A DNA stretch of 64,000 nucleotides from Cercophora sp. LCS_1 (GCA_036250225.1 JAPZLL010000006.1:1178001-1242000); one strand, 5' to 3'; numbered from the stretch's first letter, positions 53,138 through 64,000 are shown. Program-made: numbers and translations. Notes: a model not told the origin generated them from the sequence alone.

Positions 53138-56100
53138 ATGGGTAACTCGGGTGGTAAGTGATTTCCCTCCTTCCCTCTGTCTTTCCTGATGTCAATTATC
53201 TTCTCCCATTCCCTTTATACTTCCTGGTGTCGATTGACCCCTCTACTTTCCTCTATATTCCCTGATGTCAACTACTCTCTCCCCAATCCTCTACATTTCC
53301 TGATTTCAATTACCTGCCCTTCAGCCCTTAAAACATCCGAATGCCGCTTCATTCATCTCTAGTTCAATTATCTTCTCTCCAATCCTCGAAACCCTCGAAT
53401 GATATTTCATTCACCTCTGGTTTGGTGAAGCGACGTATCATTTGGTCAACAGGCGTTGCTTTCAATCATAGGATGCTGCTCAAGGAGCCAACGTCTCCTC
53501 TCTTAAAGGTTTGCGAGGTCTACGCCTTTCATCTTAGTAACAATTTTTTCCCTACTTCTCTTCAGTTCTCCAAGTTTGGATCACTCATCCTGCCGTCTAG
53601 CTTCCCGGCAGGCTGGCCGGGCAGTCGCCCGTTGTCTTCTCCAGCTAGCGCTCAATGCCCCAGCTGCCTCGTTGTTTTCCCTCCCGCCTCCCCCCGCTCC
53701 GCATATAGGTTGCCCAGTTAGCTACGTGGCTAGCTGCCTGCTCCAAAACCAGTTCTCTAGATAATTTACCGCATCGTCGCCCCGTCCTCTTTGCCACATT
53801 CTACCTACCTCAATGTTTATCGTACGTGTGGCTCCCACCTGATTGCTCAGTTTTCTACCTTCTCTGCTGTCCGTGTGGCCGCTTGACTACCAAGCTACCT
53901 GCCTGTATAAATCACCAGTAAGTCGCCCTTGTAACAAATCACTTGGATGCCCTTGATTCCCCAGCTGAGCTGTGAACATCCACCACACCAGTCGAGTAGT
54001 GCGCTGGCTGAAGGGTGACAAGAGAGGTTGAGGTTGGTAGCAAAGACGCCACTGGCGATTCCAGGTACCAAAAATTGATTGCTCAAAGTATGAAACTGGA
54101 AGGACCAAAGACCACAAAGGTCCCGGAGTCGATGTTAGTGCAAAAGCCGGCGCGTCATCCCATGAGGCTGTCCTCAACGGAGAAGCTGTGCACAATCAGT
54201 TGCTAGTTCCTTTACCCCCATAGAACCCCTTCACTGTCCTTCAGTACTAACATGAACTCATAGAAAACGAGGGCGCCAGCCGTAACAAGGTTGAGGATGT
54301 ATCTGGGTAAGTCACTGTTTCTTTGAGGTCACAATACCGCGCAAAAGTTCTCTCTCCAATGACTTTTATTCATGTCGAGGGTTGTTTACCCTGCCCTCCA
54401 CGCTTCGGCCCTGATGACTTGTTGTCGAGGTTGTCACTGTGCCGTCCCGCCGGCGCCCCTTTACCCCCTGAAATCTTCTTTTGATGTTCAAAAGCCAAAA
54501 ACAGAGCCTCTTTACTAATGTAACCGGCGCTTGCAGAATCCGCACCGATGTCTCGCTCCGCCGTCCTGACAATACTCGTTCCGAGAACGCCCATCCTGGC
54601 AATACCGGAGACGTTGCCCAAGGGACTGCGCAAAACTATACGGTTCCGCCGCAGGTTGACCTCAGCTCCCATGAACTCTCCCACATCTCCAACTCGGGTA
54701 ACGACGAAAGCCCTGCCAAAGACTCTCTATTCGACAGCGACTTTGACTACAAAGACCACATTGACGAAGACGAGCTCCCTGATCTGAGCCACATCCAAGA
54801 CACCAACCAGGAATCCAGCGACGTGTTCTTCATCAGGGATGGTAGACTTGTTTACCGCCAGGTCATTTCTTCCTCGAGCGGCGATATCGTCATCCAACCC
54901 AGATCTCAACCGAGCAACAAGCAGGAGAACCAGCGCCATACTTCACCCTCTAGCGGCGCTTGCAGCCAGAATACTTCCCAAGAGCAGCTTCGCATCCAAG
55001 ACAACGGCTTCCACGATTCTGACGAACAGACTTCGCCCAGCGCCCAGCACTCCTCTCCCAACAAGCCGACCGAAGACCGCAAGGGCAAAGGTGTCGATCG
55101 TTCGAATCAGAATAGGTACAACTCAGGAAACGACACGGCACCCATTGCTCCCCTCAACAGTAGTTCACTTTCTCGCGGCCATCTAGACCACGACACCTCT
55201 TTGCGCTCGCCTCTCACCAGCTTCAGCCAGCCTAACGACCTGGCATCATCGTCAAGTTCAAGCTTGCAAGAGGCAAGATCCCTGCTGCGCCGCCAAGTTG
55301 TCGACTTTATATCGACACGCAGACCCCAGACCCGCCGGGGTGATCCTACCCCGAGCCCCGCAGCCACTGGCGCCGACGAGAACGGCTCGCCTCGAGAGAG
55401 AAAGGGGAGCCTGGTGCCCAGCACCTCCATGGCAGACCTCTGGTCTGCGTCCCATCTGAGCGGGGGCGAGATGGGAGGGGAACTCCCAACCATCTGGGAG
55501 GACGAAGAAGAGGGGGAGTCTGGGGACGGCGGCGGCGACGAGGCCAGGCGGGCCATGATCAACAAGAGCCAGATGCTTGCGAGCATCGAGGCGGCAGCCG
55601 CGACCCCTCCCCGCGCCGGTCCCTTGGCTCCCCGGCCGAACAACGCTCTGGTAAGCCCTCACCTTGTGTGCTGATTGTGCATGGTTGCTAACAATGTGTA
55701 TAGCCAAACCTTGACGACGAGGACAGCGTGGCCCAGCAGGCCATCGCTCGCCTGCAGGTGGAGATTGCGGCGGCGGAGGAGGAGGAGAGGGCGTACGAGG
55801 ACGCCGTCGAGGCGTGGGAGGCCCACGTTGCCGTTCTCCGCTCTTCGTAAGTACACCCTGGCCCTCTCTGCAAGCACATACTGACAGTAGCACACAGCCG
55901 CGCCACCGCTGCCCGCTGCGCCTCCCGGCTTCAGGCGCACGAGGACGCCACCAGAGCCGCGAGCTCTGGTCGGCTCCCCCGAACGGCCCGGTTGATCCGG
56001 GACCTGGAGGAGGAGCTGGCCAGCAAGCGGGCTCGGGTGGCGGCCTCGGCCCTGAAGCGGGAGGCGCTGATGGACGAGGCAAGGGACCTGGAGGCGAGGA

Positions 56101-56192
56101 TCGGGGAGAAGCTGGCCCGGACGGGCATGGAGACGGTGGAGGAGCTGGAGGAGGCCGTTGCGGCCACCCAGCCGGAGGAGCCGGACGAGTGA
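53138..56192 (+). CDS. Ser-rich acidic protein with C-terminal coiled coil, unknown function
   Basis: Five exons: 53138-53153, 54264-54306, 54537-55650, 55704-55846 and 55898-56192, giving 536 aa. Starts MGNSGENEGASRN; Gly2 makes N-myristoylation conceivable but the match is weak. The middle is disordered and acidic (SLFDSDFDYKDHIDEDELPD), then Ser/Asn/Gln-rich. A short helix lies around SSLQEARSLLRRQVVDFIST. The last 150 residues are a coiled coil (LQVEIAAAEEEERAYEDAVE, LIRDLEEELASKRARVAASA). Exons 3-5 are well supported by frame and splice sites. The two small 5' exons, and the 1,110 bp first intron with its minisatellite, rest on consensus splice sites and phase only. I recognise no family. 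Confidence 0.75.
53182..53425. repeat. Degenerate minisatellite, about 38 bp units
   Basis: Units starting TTCCTGATGTCAATTA or close variants begin near 53183, 53221, 53259 and 53297. A further related unit (GTTCAATTATCTTCTCTCC) starts near 53362. A second motif (CGAATG..TTCATTCA) is repeated near 53338 and 53396. The whole lies in the first intron of the Ser-rich gene. Confidence 0.7.
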
Positions 56193-56609
56193 GTGGCCTT
56201 TGTACTGCAGGTTAATCCCTGCAGCATAGATGGCTGCTCGCGAGTCCCCTCCGAAGGCTGTGGTGCGCCTAGGTAGACGTTTGTCGGAGGGGCTAGTCCC
56301 CGTGCAACTTGATTCTCTTTGCGTGTGTGCCTCAAAGCGGGCAGGTCTTCTTCTTGCAGTGATTGCGATATTCCATGGTGTTTATATTCGTTTGCGGTGA
56401 TTTGTTTCCCTGCGGTTACAGTATTTCCTTGCGGTCGTGGCTTGTTGCCGTGGCCATACGACATCGATGCGCAGGACCTTTCGATGGACGGTCTTGCCTC
56501 AGCCTCATACCCTGCCATGACAACCGTCCTGAACACCTCGGCCATTGCTCTTCTTTACGGCGGCTGCAAGTTCGTTTGCGCAACTATCTCTATATCTGGC
56601 ACAGACGGG

Positions 56610-56910
56610 GTTATCTGCTTGGCCTAGATCCCAACCACCTTGATACGGATCTTGGGGGGCGATGCTGGTTTTTGGTGTTGGCGCAAGGGCTCCCACCTGT
56701 ATTTGACTTCGGTTTGGTACGGAACACCTGCTGTCATCGTCTTGATGCTTTTCAACTCCTTCTCGTAGGCAACACGGGCCTTATAGGGTTTCTGGATATA
56801 GCGGTCGTTGTAGTTTGCGCGCCCGGCCTTGTCGAAAAGAGGGTACTTGGTGCGTAGAACCAACCACAGGAGCTCATCTTTCAGGCGTTGTTCCTGGCTG
56901 CTTGCCCGTG
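56610..56910 (-). pseudogene. Truncated copy of the eaf3-nested orphan gene
   Basis: Minus-strand sequence aligns with 34090-34370 at roughly three quarters identity by eye. It keeps RLKDELLWLVL, DKAGRANYNDRYIQKP, ARVAYEKELKSIKTMTAGVP and PPKIRIKVVGI. Where the intact copy has the tryptophan of VVGIWAKF, this copy has TAG (TGG to TAG), after which weak similarity (AK..TP) continues briefly. No start codon exists upstream in frame, and both ends of the gene are missing. It is a relic of an old duplication. Confidence 0.8.
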
Positions 56911-57380
56911 AGTTCCGATTGATGCGGGGAGGTTGGGATAAGCCCTATATACTGGCTTGGGTTGTCCGTGTGGCCAAAGACACCAAGAATGGGAGAGTAT
57001 GACTTTCATCCATCGGTCCCTCGCCGCTGAGGCAGCCGAAGAGAACTCCCAGTGCATCTGCTCCGTCGATCAAGTTTAGCAGTCATGGAAGATTGATGCC
57101 ATGTATTCAGACTGGCGAATATACACCAAGGAACGGGGAACGGTCCAAGTTGGTATCTTGGACACATCCACTTGGGGGAGGGTAAGATCATCTATACATT
57201 ACAGGAGGAAAACATGTGTCAAAATTTGGTATCCGAGGGACATTTCTGGAATATAATGGATGTCGCTCGGAGCTGCCCCAAGAGATCAACACATGTTTAT
57301 GCAAGTCATCACACGCAATGTACCCCGTGACAAAATTGTCATAGTGACTCAGCGTAACCATTCCACACAATCCTGGCAAA

Positions 57381-57656
57381 CTAGCCCGTCAAAACCGCCC
57401 AAAGCAGTGGCGTCAAGTTATTCAAGAGAACCCAGGAACCAATGTTGGCTACGTCGCTGAACGAGTGGGCCAGACAGACATTGCGCTTGTCGAACTCCAC
57501 CCCGGGATACAATTCGACAACACGTTCGATCAGCGGTTCGTTTGTTCTGAACTCCTCCATAAAGAGGTGGCCAAAACTGCGCATAAGCGCGAGGTGGTCT
57601 GGTTTCTGGTACTCAATCAACCAGCTCGTTCCGAAACGACCGTCTCATCACAAAAA
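57381..57656 (-). other. Orphan open frame with protein-like composition
   Basis: About 90 codons, from DGRFGTSWLIEYQKPDHLAL to LLNNLTPLLWAVLTG and on to a stop. Amino-acid composition (balanced hydrophobic and charged, few repeats) looks like real protein, but there is no convincing start and no family I recognise. It may be an exon of a lost gene, perhaps the same one that left the 56.6 kb relic. Confidence 0.3.
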
Positions 57657-57705
57657 CACCAACATTTTGCTTCTCAGTCACATCCACATAAACAACCAAC
57701 CCCAA

Positions 57706-58855
57706 CTAAAGATTCGCCCCCCTCTCCTTCGGCTTCACCCTAAACCCCTTCCTAGGCGCATGCACTCTATACCCCCTCTCCGTCTCCCAAACCACCTCCT
57801 CCCTTCCCATGGCCACCAGCCTCCCCGAATCCACATGTCCGGACCCCGAATCCGTCGGCCAAACCTCGATCAGATCCCCCTTTGTCAACCCGAATAACTT
57901 GACGACCGGATCCTCCTTATCCACCGTCCCTTCCTCCTCAACCCACCCCGCCTCCCGAATCATCCTCGCCGCCTCCTCCCCGTTAACCCTCCCCACCGTT
58001 CCCTTTTTCTGACTTACAACACCCTGGAACCGCTCAACCCAGGCAAACTGCCCTGTTAGCGACAACCCTCCCTTGTTTTATTGGGATCACTCACTGTGTG
58101 TGGGTAAAGCACCCTGGCATCAAAATCCAAAACCCCCTTTAGTCCACTCAGCCAATGAACCCACCACACCCCTTCAATATCCGCCTGGCTTATTTCCTCC
58201 CCCAACACCCATGGGCGCCCATCGGACATCAAACCTTCTAACAGCTCTAAACCCTCCCTAATCTCGACGAGTGCTTCGGCGCGCAAGAGGAGGGCTTCAT
58301 CCCTAGAAGTCCTCTTCCCGTTGTTAAAGTCCAGTCTGTCGCGCTGAAAGGCTGGGTCTTTGAGGAGAGGTAAATCGCCAAACGGGAGGAGGTGCTGGGC
58401 GCGGGTGAAGAGGTCCGTTGTGGTGGTCCAGAGGGAGAGGAGGCGTGTTGTGGTGAGGTGGGTGGGAGATGTGGGTGCTATGGAGGGGTATGATTGGAGA
58501 TGGGAGTTGAGTTTGGAGAGGATGAGGCGCGTGTCGAGGTAGATTTCGGTGCCGAGGGTGAGGGTTGGGCTGGGTGTGTTAATACCTGTTCATTATGCGA
58601 GGGATAAAGAACAAGGGGTGGCTGGGAGGGAGACGGACATGCGTCGGTAGGAGAGGCCTAGGAGGGCTAGGTCTGGACGGGGCAGGATGGGTGGCTGGAG
58701 CTGGGCTTTGAGTTAGCATTGGAGGTGGAAAAGGGAGAGGGGGGTTATACGCATTCGGTGTAGGGGATTCCGCGGAGGCGGAGGTACCAGACCACACGGC
58801 GGGCGTAGGGAGAGAAGGGGTAGTGGTAGAGGATTATGGGCAGTGGGGATGCCAT
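57706..58855 (-). CDS. Glutathione S-transferase-fold protein with C-terminal extension
   Basis: Four exons: 58855-58751, 58700-58639, 58569-58095 and 58047-57706, giving 327 aa. The N-terminus MASPLPIILYHYPFSPYARR is a GST_N thioredoxin fold with YPFSPYA in the active-site loop. After splicing it reads LLGLSYRRIPTLTLGTEIYL then DTRLIL, the usual cis-Pro and following helix. The second donor is AT|GTCCGT, non-optimal but it alone restores RRIP. Next is a helical GST_C-like part (EALVEIREGLELLEGLMSDG, ADIEGVWWVHWL). The last 110 residues form a beta-rich extension (LFGLTKGDLIEVWPTDSGSG) typical of this fungal subfamily. No enzymatic substrate can be inferred. Confidence 0.88.
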
Positions 58856-60144
58856 CGTGGTGGTGGCTTTCGTCAATGGGATTTGGTAATAGTTACGGGT
58901 TCAGTGTTGGGATTCAGCGTTGGTAAAGGGGTTTCGTGTTGTTTTATACAATTGATGGAGTTGATGTTGCATCCCTCGGCTGCGAGGCTGAATGGAAAGG
59001 GCGTGCCCAGGAGAGCAAACGTGCGCTAATACACGGAAATCACCGGCAATAAGAACCCCGCTTCTGGAGGCGTTGCTTCTTTGTATCTTGATTGGGATCT
59101 TGGAGGCTTTTGTGAGCTTTGGACGATGTAGGCTTGAGGAAAAATACAATTCATTAGATGATTAGAAACAACCGTCGTCCAAATTCAGGCGACGACGCAT
59201 CTTGAGGAGAGGGGAGGGGGAACACTTCATCGTCCACTCAGGCCTGGTGCGTTGCGAGTATGCTGGTCATTTCTAAGCAATATACCAGAGTGGGTTGTTT
59301 ACTCTGAGAGAGCCAGAGAAACGGAGAACAACGAGATGCGAATCGACAGCTCTTCGAAGGTGACGGTGGCAGTTGGAGGTCGGCGGTGATGGCTCAAGCG
59401 GGGCAAGCCAAGCCCGGCCCCGCATCCCGTCGCTGTCCAGCCAAGTCGCTCCAGCCTTCATCACCATTCTACACCACAAGTCATCAACAACATCAATGTT
59501 ATATTTCATCCGCAGTTAGCCCGCCAGCTTGCGCCATGAAGTTAGGCCCTCTAGATTGTTGATTTCGCTTCTCTTGATGTTTAGGCCCAGATGGCACCCG
59601 AATGACGCCGATTATGCAGACTTGCGATCGCCGACGAGATTCGAGAAATGCTTCAAGCGAATGCTAAAACGAATCGATCGGGAAATGGCCCCTTATTGTT
59701 CTTCCCTTTTCTCGACCCCCCCCCCCCCCTTTTTTTTTTTTTCCGCCCGGTGGATAGACTGCCTAGGAAAGTTCCTGCGATTCTCCCTGTCGCCGGCCTC
59801 CCATTTCCCACTCAAGCTTCTTGCCCGCTGGGGAATTCACTGGAATGTTGACCAGCTCCAGCCCCTTGTTTCAATGTAAGGCGCCCGTTCAGATCGATTT
59901 ATTGGCCATGGCCGGCCTTATTCGCCCTTTGCGAAAGATTCATGGATGAGGGAGGCGTGATGGCTGTGTCCCTGAGCAAATGCTCTCGTCAGGAGCCGTG
60001 ACGCAAGGGCGAGGACACCGCCGTTCACCTCACGTACCTGTCACACTTTGCAAACTTGTCCTGAGGCAGGGAAGTCCCTCTCCCCAGTTCTTCGCAACCT
60101 TTCTTTTTGCATTTTCAGCATACTCTGTTTTAGATCTGTCCAAG
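58856..60144. promoter_or_regulatory. Divergent promoter, GST-like gene / axl2-like gene
   Basis: 1.3 kb. A run of C14 directly followed by T13 lies at 59716-59742. No gene supported. Confidence 0.45.
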
Positions 60145-63024
60145 ATGCGGAAACATCGTCGAACATCCTCAAGCATGTTGTCGCCGGTTGCGGTTTGGGC
60201 GAGCCTCCTGTTCGTGGGAACCTCAAGAGCCGCACCGGGCATCGCCTTCCCTATTAACTCCCAAGTCCCTCCCGTAGCTAGGGTCGGGCAGCCATTCTCC
60301 TTCGTCTTCTCGCCGTCGACCTTTACCTCGACCTCACCCATCGCGTACACGCTCGCGAACCCGCCAAAATGGCTCTCTGTCGACAGCGGCGCACGCCGAC
60401 TATACGGGACCCCAAGCGAAACAGATATTGGGCCAGAGCCGGTTGTGGGGGTTGTGGTGAGCCTGGTAGCCACGGATGCAACAGGATCAGCTACGCTCGA
60501 TGCCACTCTGGTTGTGTCACGAAGTCCTGGCCCGAAGCTCAACGTTCCGCTGGAAAGACAAGTGCCCAAGTTTGGCACATTTTCAGGATCGACGATATCG
60601 TCAGCACCCCAGAACCAATTCTCCTTTCAGCTCGCTTCCGATACGTTTGTTGACCCGTCGGGGAGTCCTCTCAACTATTATGCTGTCATGGCCGACAACA
60701 CACCACTGCCCGCCTGGATATCGTTCGACTCTTCCAGGCTGACCTTCTCAGGCCAAACACCGCCGTCCGAGTCATTAATACAGCCACCTCAGCAATTTGG
60801 GTTTCAACTGGTCGCTAGCGACGTTGTAGGATTCGCAGCAGCATCCATGCGCTTCGACCTTCTTGTGGGAAAAGATATCCCTCCAGACAACAAGTTGCCT
60901 GACGGGAAGGTACCGGAGGAAGACAAAAAGCACGCCCTCACTGCAGACACCGCTACGATCTCGCTTAATGTCCCTCTTGAGACTGCGATTGTGTATAAAG
61001 GTCTGCGAGACAGTATCAAGGTGGATGGAGTCCCCGCCAGCTCACAAGATGTCAGCATTGCGTCGACAGTCGACATGCCCTCTTGGCTGAGCATAGACAG
61101 GGAGTCCTGGGAAATTAGCGGGTCACCTTCTGATGCGGCAAAGTCTGCAACTTTTACGATCGTCATTGAAGACAAGTTCTCAAACACGGTCAAAATGACG
61201 GTCGACGTTAGAGTTGATGATAGCATCGACGAGCAAGCCAGCTTGTTCAAAGATGATATTCCAACGATCACTGCGACGGCAGGGGAATCTTTCTCCTTCA
61301 ACCTTGGGAACTATCTGAAGGACCCCAAAGATAGCGAGATTTCGGTAAATACCGATGGGCTAGGCTCGTGGATTCTGTTTGACAGCAAAAATATGACAAT
61401 ATCGGGGGACGTCCCGGATGACATCAAAGACTCGAAACTGAGTATACCCGTACAGGCCATATCGAAGGCCGCGGGAAAATCCATATCGATCAGGCTGGAG
61501 ATGGAAATTCGGCCTCCTGAAGAAGTCGGCTCCAAAGATGCACGCGAATCAAGCTCCAGAAAGCCAGCTCCGACAAACACCGACGCAGAAACATCGCCCG
61601 CAAATAGCTCGATAGCTTCAACAACCGACGACTACGGCAATGCAGCTCCAAACATGATACTGCTGGCTGTCATCCTGCCAATCGTTATCGCAATCATCTC
61701 ACTCACCTGCCTCCTGTTCTTCTGCTACCGCCGCAAAAACGAAGACCAGCAAAAGATCATGACCAGTGACATCTCAGGCCCTCTACCTGGAACCTTTGTC
61801 ATGAACGCAGCGAGCGGTCCTTTCAATACATATCCCTCCACCCAACCCTTCCACGCCCACTACGACCCCGCAGACGACCCGTTCACCTCGCACGAGGAGA
61901 AATCTTACGTTGAATCCCGCGCAACCTTCATGTCCAACGTCACACCTCACCGACCCCAGGCTGGCATACGCTTGCTTCCCCCAATCGAAGGCAGCCCCTC
62001 CACAATCGAAGCCTACAGCCCGGCGCCTCTCCTTTCCGCCGCATCGCCCATATCTCCTCTCCGCCTGCGGAGTCAAGACCTCCGAAGTGGACGCTCTCTC
62101 AGCTCCATCTCCGAAACCTCCATCTACGACACCAACCCCGACCCAGCCACAATCCCAATGGGCGGCCCTCCCTTCCGTGACGCTGTCGAGGTCCACATCC
62201 CGACCATGCCCTCCTCCATCACACAAACCCCTGAATCTGCCTGCACGCCTCCCCGCTCTGCCTCCCCGTCCATCTCCATCTCCTCCGGCGTCCGTCCCCT
62301 TCGCGGTGCCGAGTCCCGTCTAGGCCACTACCCGTCGTCCCGCAAGTTTGCGTGGCCCTGGCTCAAGAAAACGGCTACAATGGGCAAGAACTTTGCCGCT
62401 GCTGCAAAAAGCCACGCCACCCGCAAGCTGTCAGTCGCCACGGTCGACACCTTTGCGCACAAGCGGGAGAAGACACCCATGCCGAGTGTTCTTTCTCCTC
62501 CGCCGTTGTCGTACTCGACCGCCTCACGACCGGTTACAAGGCGCGGACCAACGTCGGGACCCTCTGCATCCGGGACATTTCCTACTTCGCGGGAGGCGGG
62601 TCTACCGTCGTCGCCTACGATGGGGTATGCGGCCTCCGGTGGATGGGACAGGGATTTATTGGGAGTGAGTGCGCCAGGGGGTGATGACGATGGGTGGGCC
62701 GATATGACGGTCAGGAGTCGGAGTACGATGGGGGCGGAGCACGGGGCTAACTGGACGACTGTTGGGCTCGCGAGGACGCAGCAGAGCATAGAGCAGGAGA
62801 GTCCTAAAGTGGGGAGGGATTTGTATTTGAGTGGGAGCAGTGAGCTGGGCGAGGAGTTGTTGAGTCCGAGCAAATGGCCCAGGGCGGAGGGGCAGGGGCA
62901 GGGGAGAGTTGGGATGGGGGTTCGGACGAGTGCCGGGAACGGGTATGGGATTAGAAGGGTCGAGGAGAGCAGCCCGGGTGTTGGGAAGAGCGTGGCGAGT
63001 GAGGGGAGTCCAAGGTTTCTATAA
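60145..63024 (+). CDS. axl2: Axl2-like polarity receptor with cadherin-like domains
   Basis: Single exon, 959 aa. The ATG at 60145 gives a signal peptide (about residues 1-35: MLSPVAVWASLLFVGTSRAA). The ectodomain has four cadherin-like (CADG) repeats, each with P.W..(F/V)D/S....GTP or SG.P: LANPPKWLSVDSGARRLYGT, PLPAWISFDSSRLTFSGQTP, DMPSWLSIDRESWEISGSPS and LGSWILFDSKNMTISGDVPD. One TM segment lies at about 504-528 (LLAVILPIVIAIISLTCLLF) followed by CYRRK. The cytoplasmic tail of about 430 residues is disordered and rich in Ser/Pro. Axl2/Bud10 marks polarity sites in yeast; in moulds it affects septation and conidiation. Earlier in-frame codons from 59980 lack a signal peptide. Confidence 0.93.
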   Translation: MRKHRRTSSSMLSPVAVWASLLFVGTSRAAPGIAFPINSQVPPVARVGQPFSFVFSPSTFTSTSPIAYTLANPPKWLSVDSGARRLYGTPSETDIGPEPVVGVVVSLVATDATGSATLDATLVVSRSPGPKLNVPLERQVPKFGTFSGSTISSAPQNQFSFQLASDTFVDPSGSPLNYYAVMADNTPLPAWISFDSSRLTFSGQTPPSESLIQPPQQFGFQLVASDVVGFAAASMRFDLLVGKDIPPDNKLPDGKVPEEDKKHALTADTATISLNVPLETAIVYKGLRDSIKVDGVPASSQDVSIASTVDMPSWLSIDRESWEISGSPSDAAKSATFTIVIEDKFSNTVKMTVDVRVDDSIDEQASLFKDDIPTITATAGESFSFNLGNYLKDPKDSEISVNTDGLGSWILFDSKNMTISGDVPDDIKDSKLSIPVQAISKAAGKSISIRLEMEIRPPEEVGSKDARESSSRKPAPTNTDAETSPANSSIASTTDDYGNAAPNMILLAVILPIVIAIISLTCLLFFCYRRKNEDQQKIMTSDISGPLPGTFVMNAASGPFNTYPSTQPFHAHYDPADDPFTSHEEKSYVESRATFMSNVTPHRPQAGIRLLPPIEGSPSTIEAYSPAPLLSAASPISPLRLRSQDLRSGRSLSSISETSIYDTNPDPATIPMGGPPFRDAVEVHIPTMPSSITQTPESACTPPRSASPSISISSGVRPLRGAESRLGHYPSSRKFAWPWLKKTATMGKNFAAAAKSHATRKLSVATVDTFAHKREKTPMPSVLSPPPLSYSTASRPVTRRGPTSGPSASGTFPTSREAGLPSSPTMGYAASGGWDRDLLGVSAPGGDDDGWADMTVRSRSTMGAEHGANWTTVGLARTQQSIEQESPKVGRDLYLSGSSELGEELLSPSKWPRAEGQGQGRVGMGVRTSAGNGYGIRRVEESSPGVGKSVASEGSPRFL

Positions 63025-64000
63025 GGTGTTTGACACTATTTAGGTAGGCAAGGCGTTAGCTATGCTGATATTTTATGACCATCATTCTACTCAATTGTTT
63101 CCAAGCTTGAGGTGGCCCAAAAACAGATATGCGACAGTTACTGGTAATCACATTCAAATTTGTGAGCTCCGTGGTAGCAGTTTGTTCTCGTCGCCGCTGG
63201 AGTAACTCGCCAGATCGAACCCCTGGATCATGTTGACAACATGTGATTATGCATCAAACGTTGCCACGACGTTTCTGGCCTGCAGCTCATTGCTTTATCT
63301 CGACACCGGCAGGTCTTGCCGACGCCTCTGACGGCACGTGCGACAACAAAGAAATGAAGTCGTCCGCACTGCCGGCTAAGTTTGGCGTTGCACAACCCCA
63401 CGCTCCCGAGATGAAGTGTGTTCAACGTCGGACCGAGACAAAGAAAATGAATGACATGTCGTCATCCAGCCCCCCCTCTTCCAAGGAAAGCGTCAAGCTC
63501 GAGCCATGTTGAGGCGCGTGGGGAAGGCACCGCGTTCGCGCCCGAGACACCGACGAACGAAAATCGTTGCGCAGCATCGGCACAGGGCATCTTAGCCGTG
63601 CTTGGTGGGGCCGAGGGGAAAGGCGGGAGCGCAGGCAGCTGTCACCCCTCCAGCCAGATGGAGCTGCCAGAGAAACCCGGAAAGCGGAACCTGAGAGAGC
63701 TCTTTTGAACAGAGGAAGAGGTCGCATGCGTCCGGCACTAACCCGCATCCAGCTGACACAGTGGAATGACTTTCCCATTCCCCCCTTATCGCCGCTAAGA
63801 GGCGAAAACTGCCTGATCGGCCAGTGTGAACTGAGACGAGATGCGACTGCCCCAACAGAAACAGATGGGCTGCTTGCTGCTGCGTGCCTGACAAGGCCAG
63901 AAGCTTCAAGAGGTGGGCGAGTTGCGCGCTCGCGTGATCAATCGGCCTTGGCAACTTGAGCTGGTACATACAGCTGTGGCTGACACCCAACAGCTACAGT
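63025..64000. other. Right-edge region with no supportable gene
   Basis: Short frames only, no motif. A minus-strand phrase near 63,170-63,240 reads NMIQGFDLASYSSGDEN, which is protein-like, but no splice or start supports it. Confidence 0.4.

Larger units (their letters stand above)
56193..57705. other. 1.5 kb spacer with a gene relic and an orphan frame
   Basis: Holds the 56.6-56.9 kb relic and a 57381-57656 minus frame, described separately. Otherwise no supportable gene. Confidence 0.5.

Noticed and set aside
55258..56082. 274-codon antisense frame over the Ser-rich gene
   Set aside because: Pro/Arg-rich shadow of GC-rich coding exons whose own frame and splicing agree.
59716..59742. 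C14-T13 run as a functional element
   Set aside because: Low-complexity junction only; no feature around it.
63170..63245. Short protein-like minus frame near the right edge
   Set aside because: Under 30 codons, with no start, splice or family support.

Overview
This is a 64 kb piece of a filamentous ascomycete (Pezizomycotina) nuclear chromosome. Evidence: short introns (about 43-180 bp) with GTAAGT/GTATGT donors and GCTAAC-type branch points, long gene spacing, a split ATP-citrate lyase encoded by a divergent acl1/acl2 pair, a fungal Ypd1 phosphorelay protein, a GH72 cell-wall enzyme and a 2EXR protein. Protein resemblances point to Sordariomycetes, but the species cannot be named from sequence alone. 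I see no CRISPR array, rRNA, convincing tRNA or intact transposon.

Layout. 1-4.9 kb: 5' end of a TRAPPC13-like gene (cut by the window edge) and ELP1, both on minus. 5.7-6.8 kb: a DUF3984-like disordered protein. 6.8-11.1 kb: a 4.3 kb stretch without a supportable gene, ending in the leader of ypd1. 12.8-18.8 kb: an AKAP7-like 2H phosphoesterase, a coiled-coil protein behind a poly(A) leader, and a Cys/His-rich unknown. 18.8-22.5 kb: gene-poor, with an ankyrin fragment. 22.5-31 kb: a GPI-anchored glucanosyltransferase, then acl2 and acl1 with a 2.1 kb shared promoter. 32-41 kb: mitochondrial L30, EAF3 with another gene nested in its 1.9 kb first intron, the kinetochore protein Nkp2/Cnl2, an ER membrane protein, and a CENP-Q-like kinetochore protein. 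41-48 kb: a possibly decayed membrane protein, a 2EXR protein, TRM2 and ALG11. 48.8-64 kb: RFC1, a Ser-rich coiled-coil unknown, a relic of the EAF3-nested gene, a GST-fold protein, an Axl2-like polarity receptor, and about 1 kb with nothing recognised.

Most genes are housekeeping: tRNA modification (ELP1, TRM2), DNA replication (RFC1), chromatin (EAF3), kinetochore (Nkp2, CENP-Q), cytosolic acetyl-CoA supply (acl1, acl2), ER glycosylation (ALG11), vesicle tethering (TRAPPC13), osmotic signalling (ypd1), wall remodelling (GH72) and polarity (Axl2-like). The most unusual points are the gene nested in EAF3 and its broken second copy 22 kb away, an 18-nt microexon in acl2, a repeated motif in the CENP-Q tail, and a membrane-protein gene whose only frame-matched splice carries an in-frame stop. 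Exon borders were set by hand from splice signals and frame continuity; total coding lengths of the full models are multiples of three.
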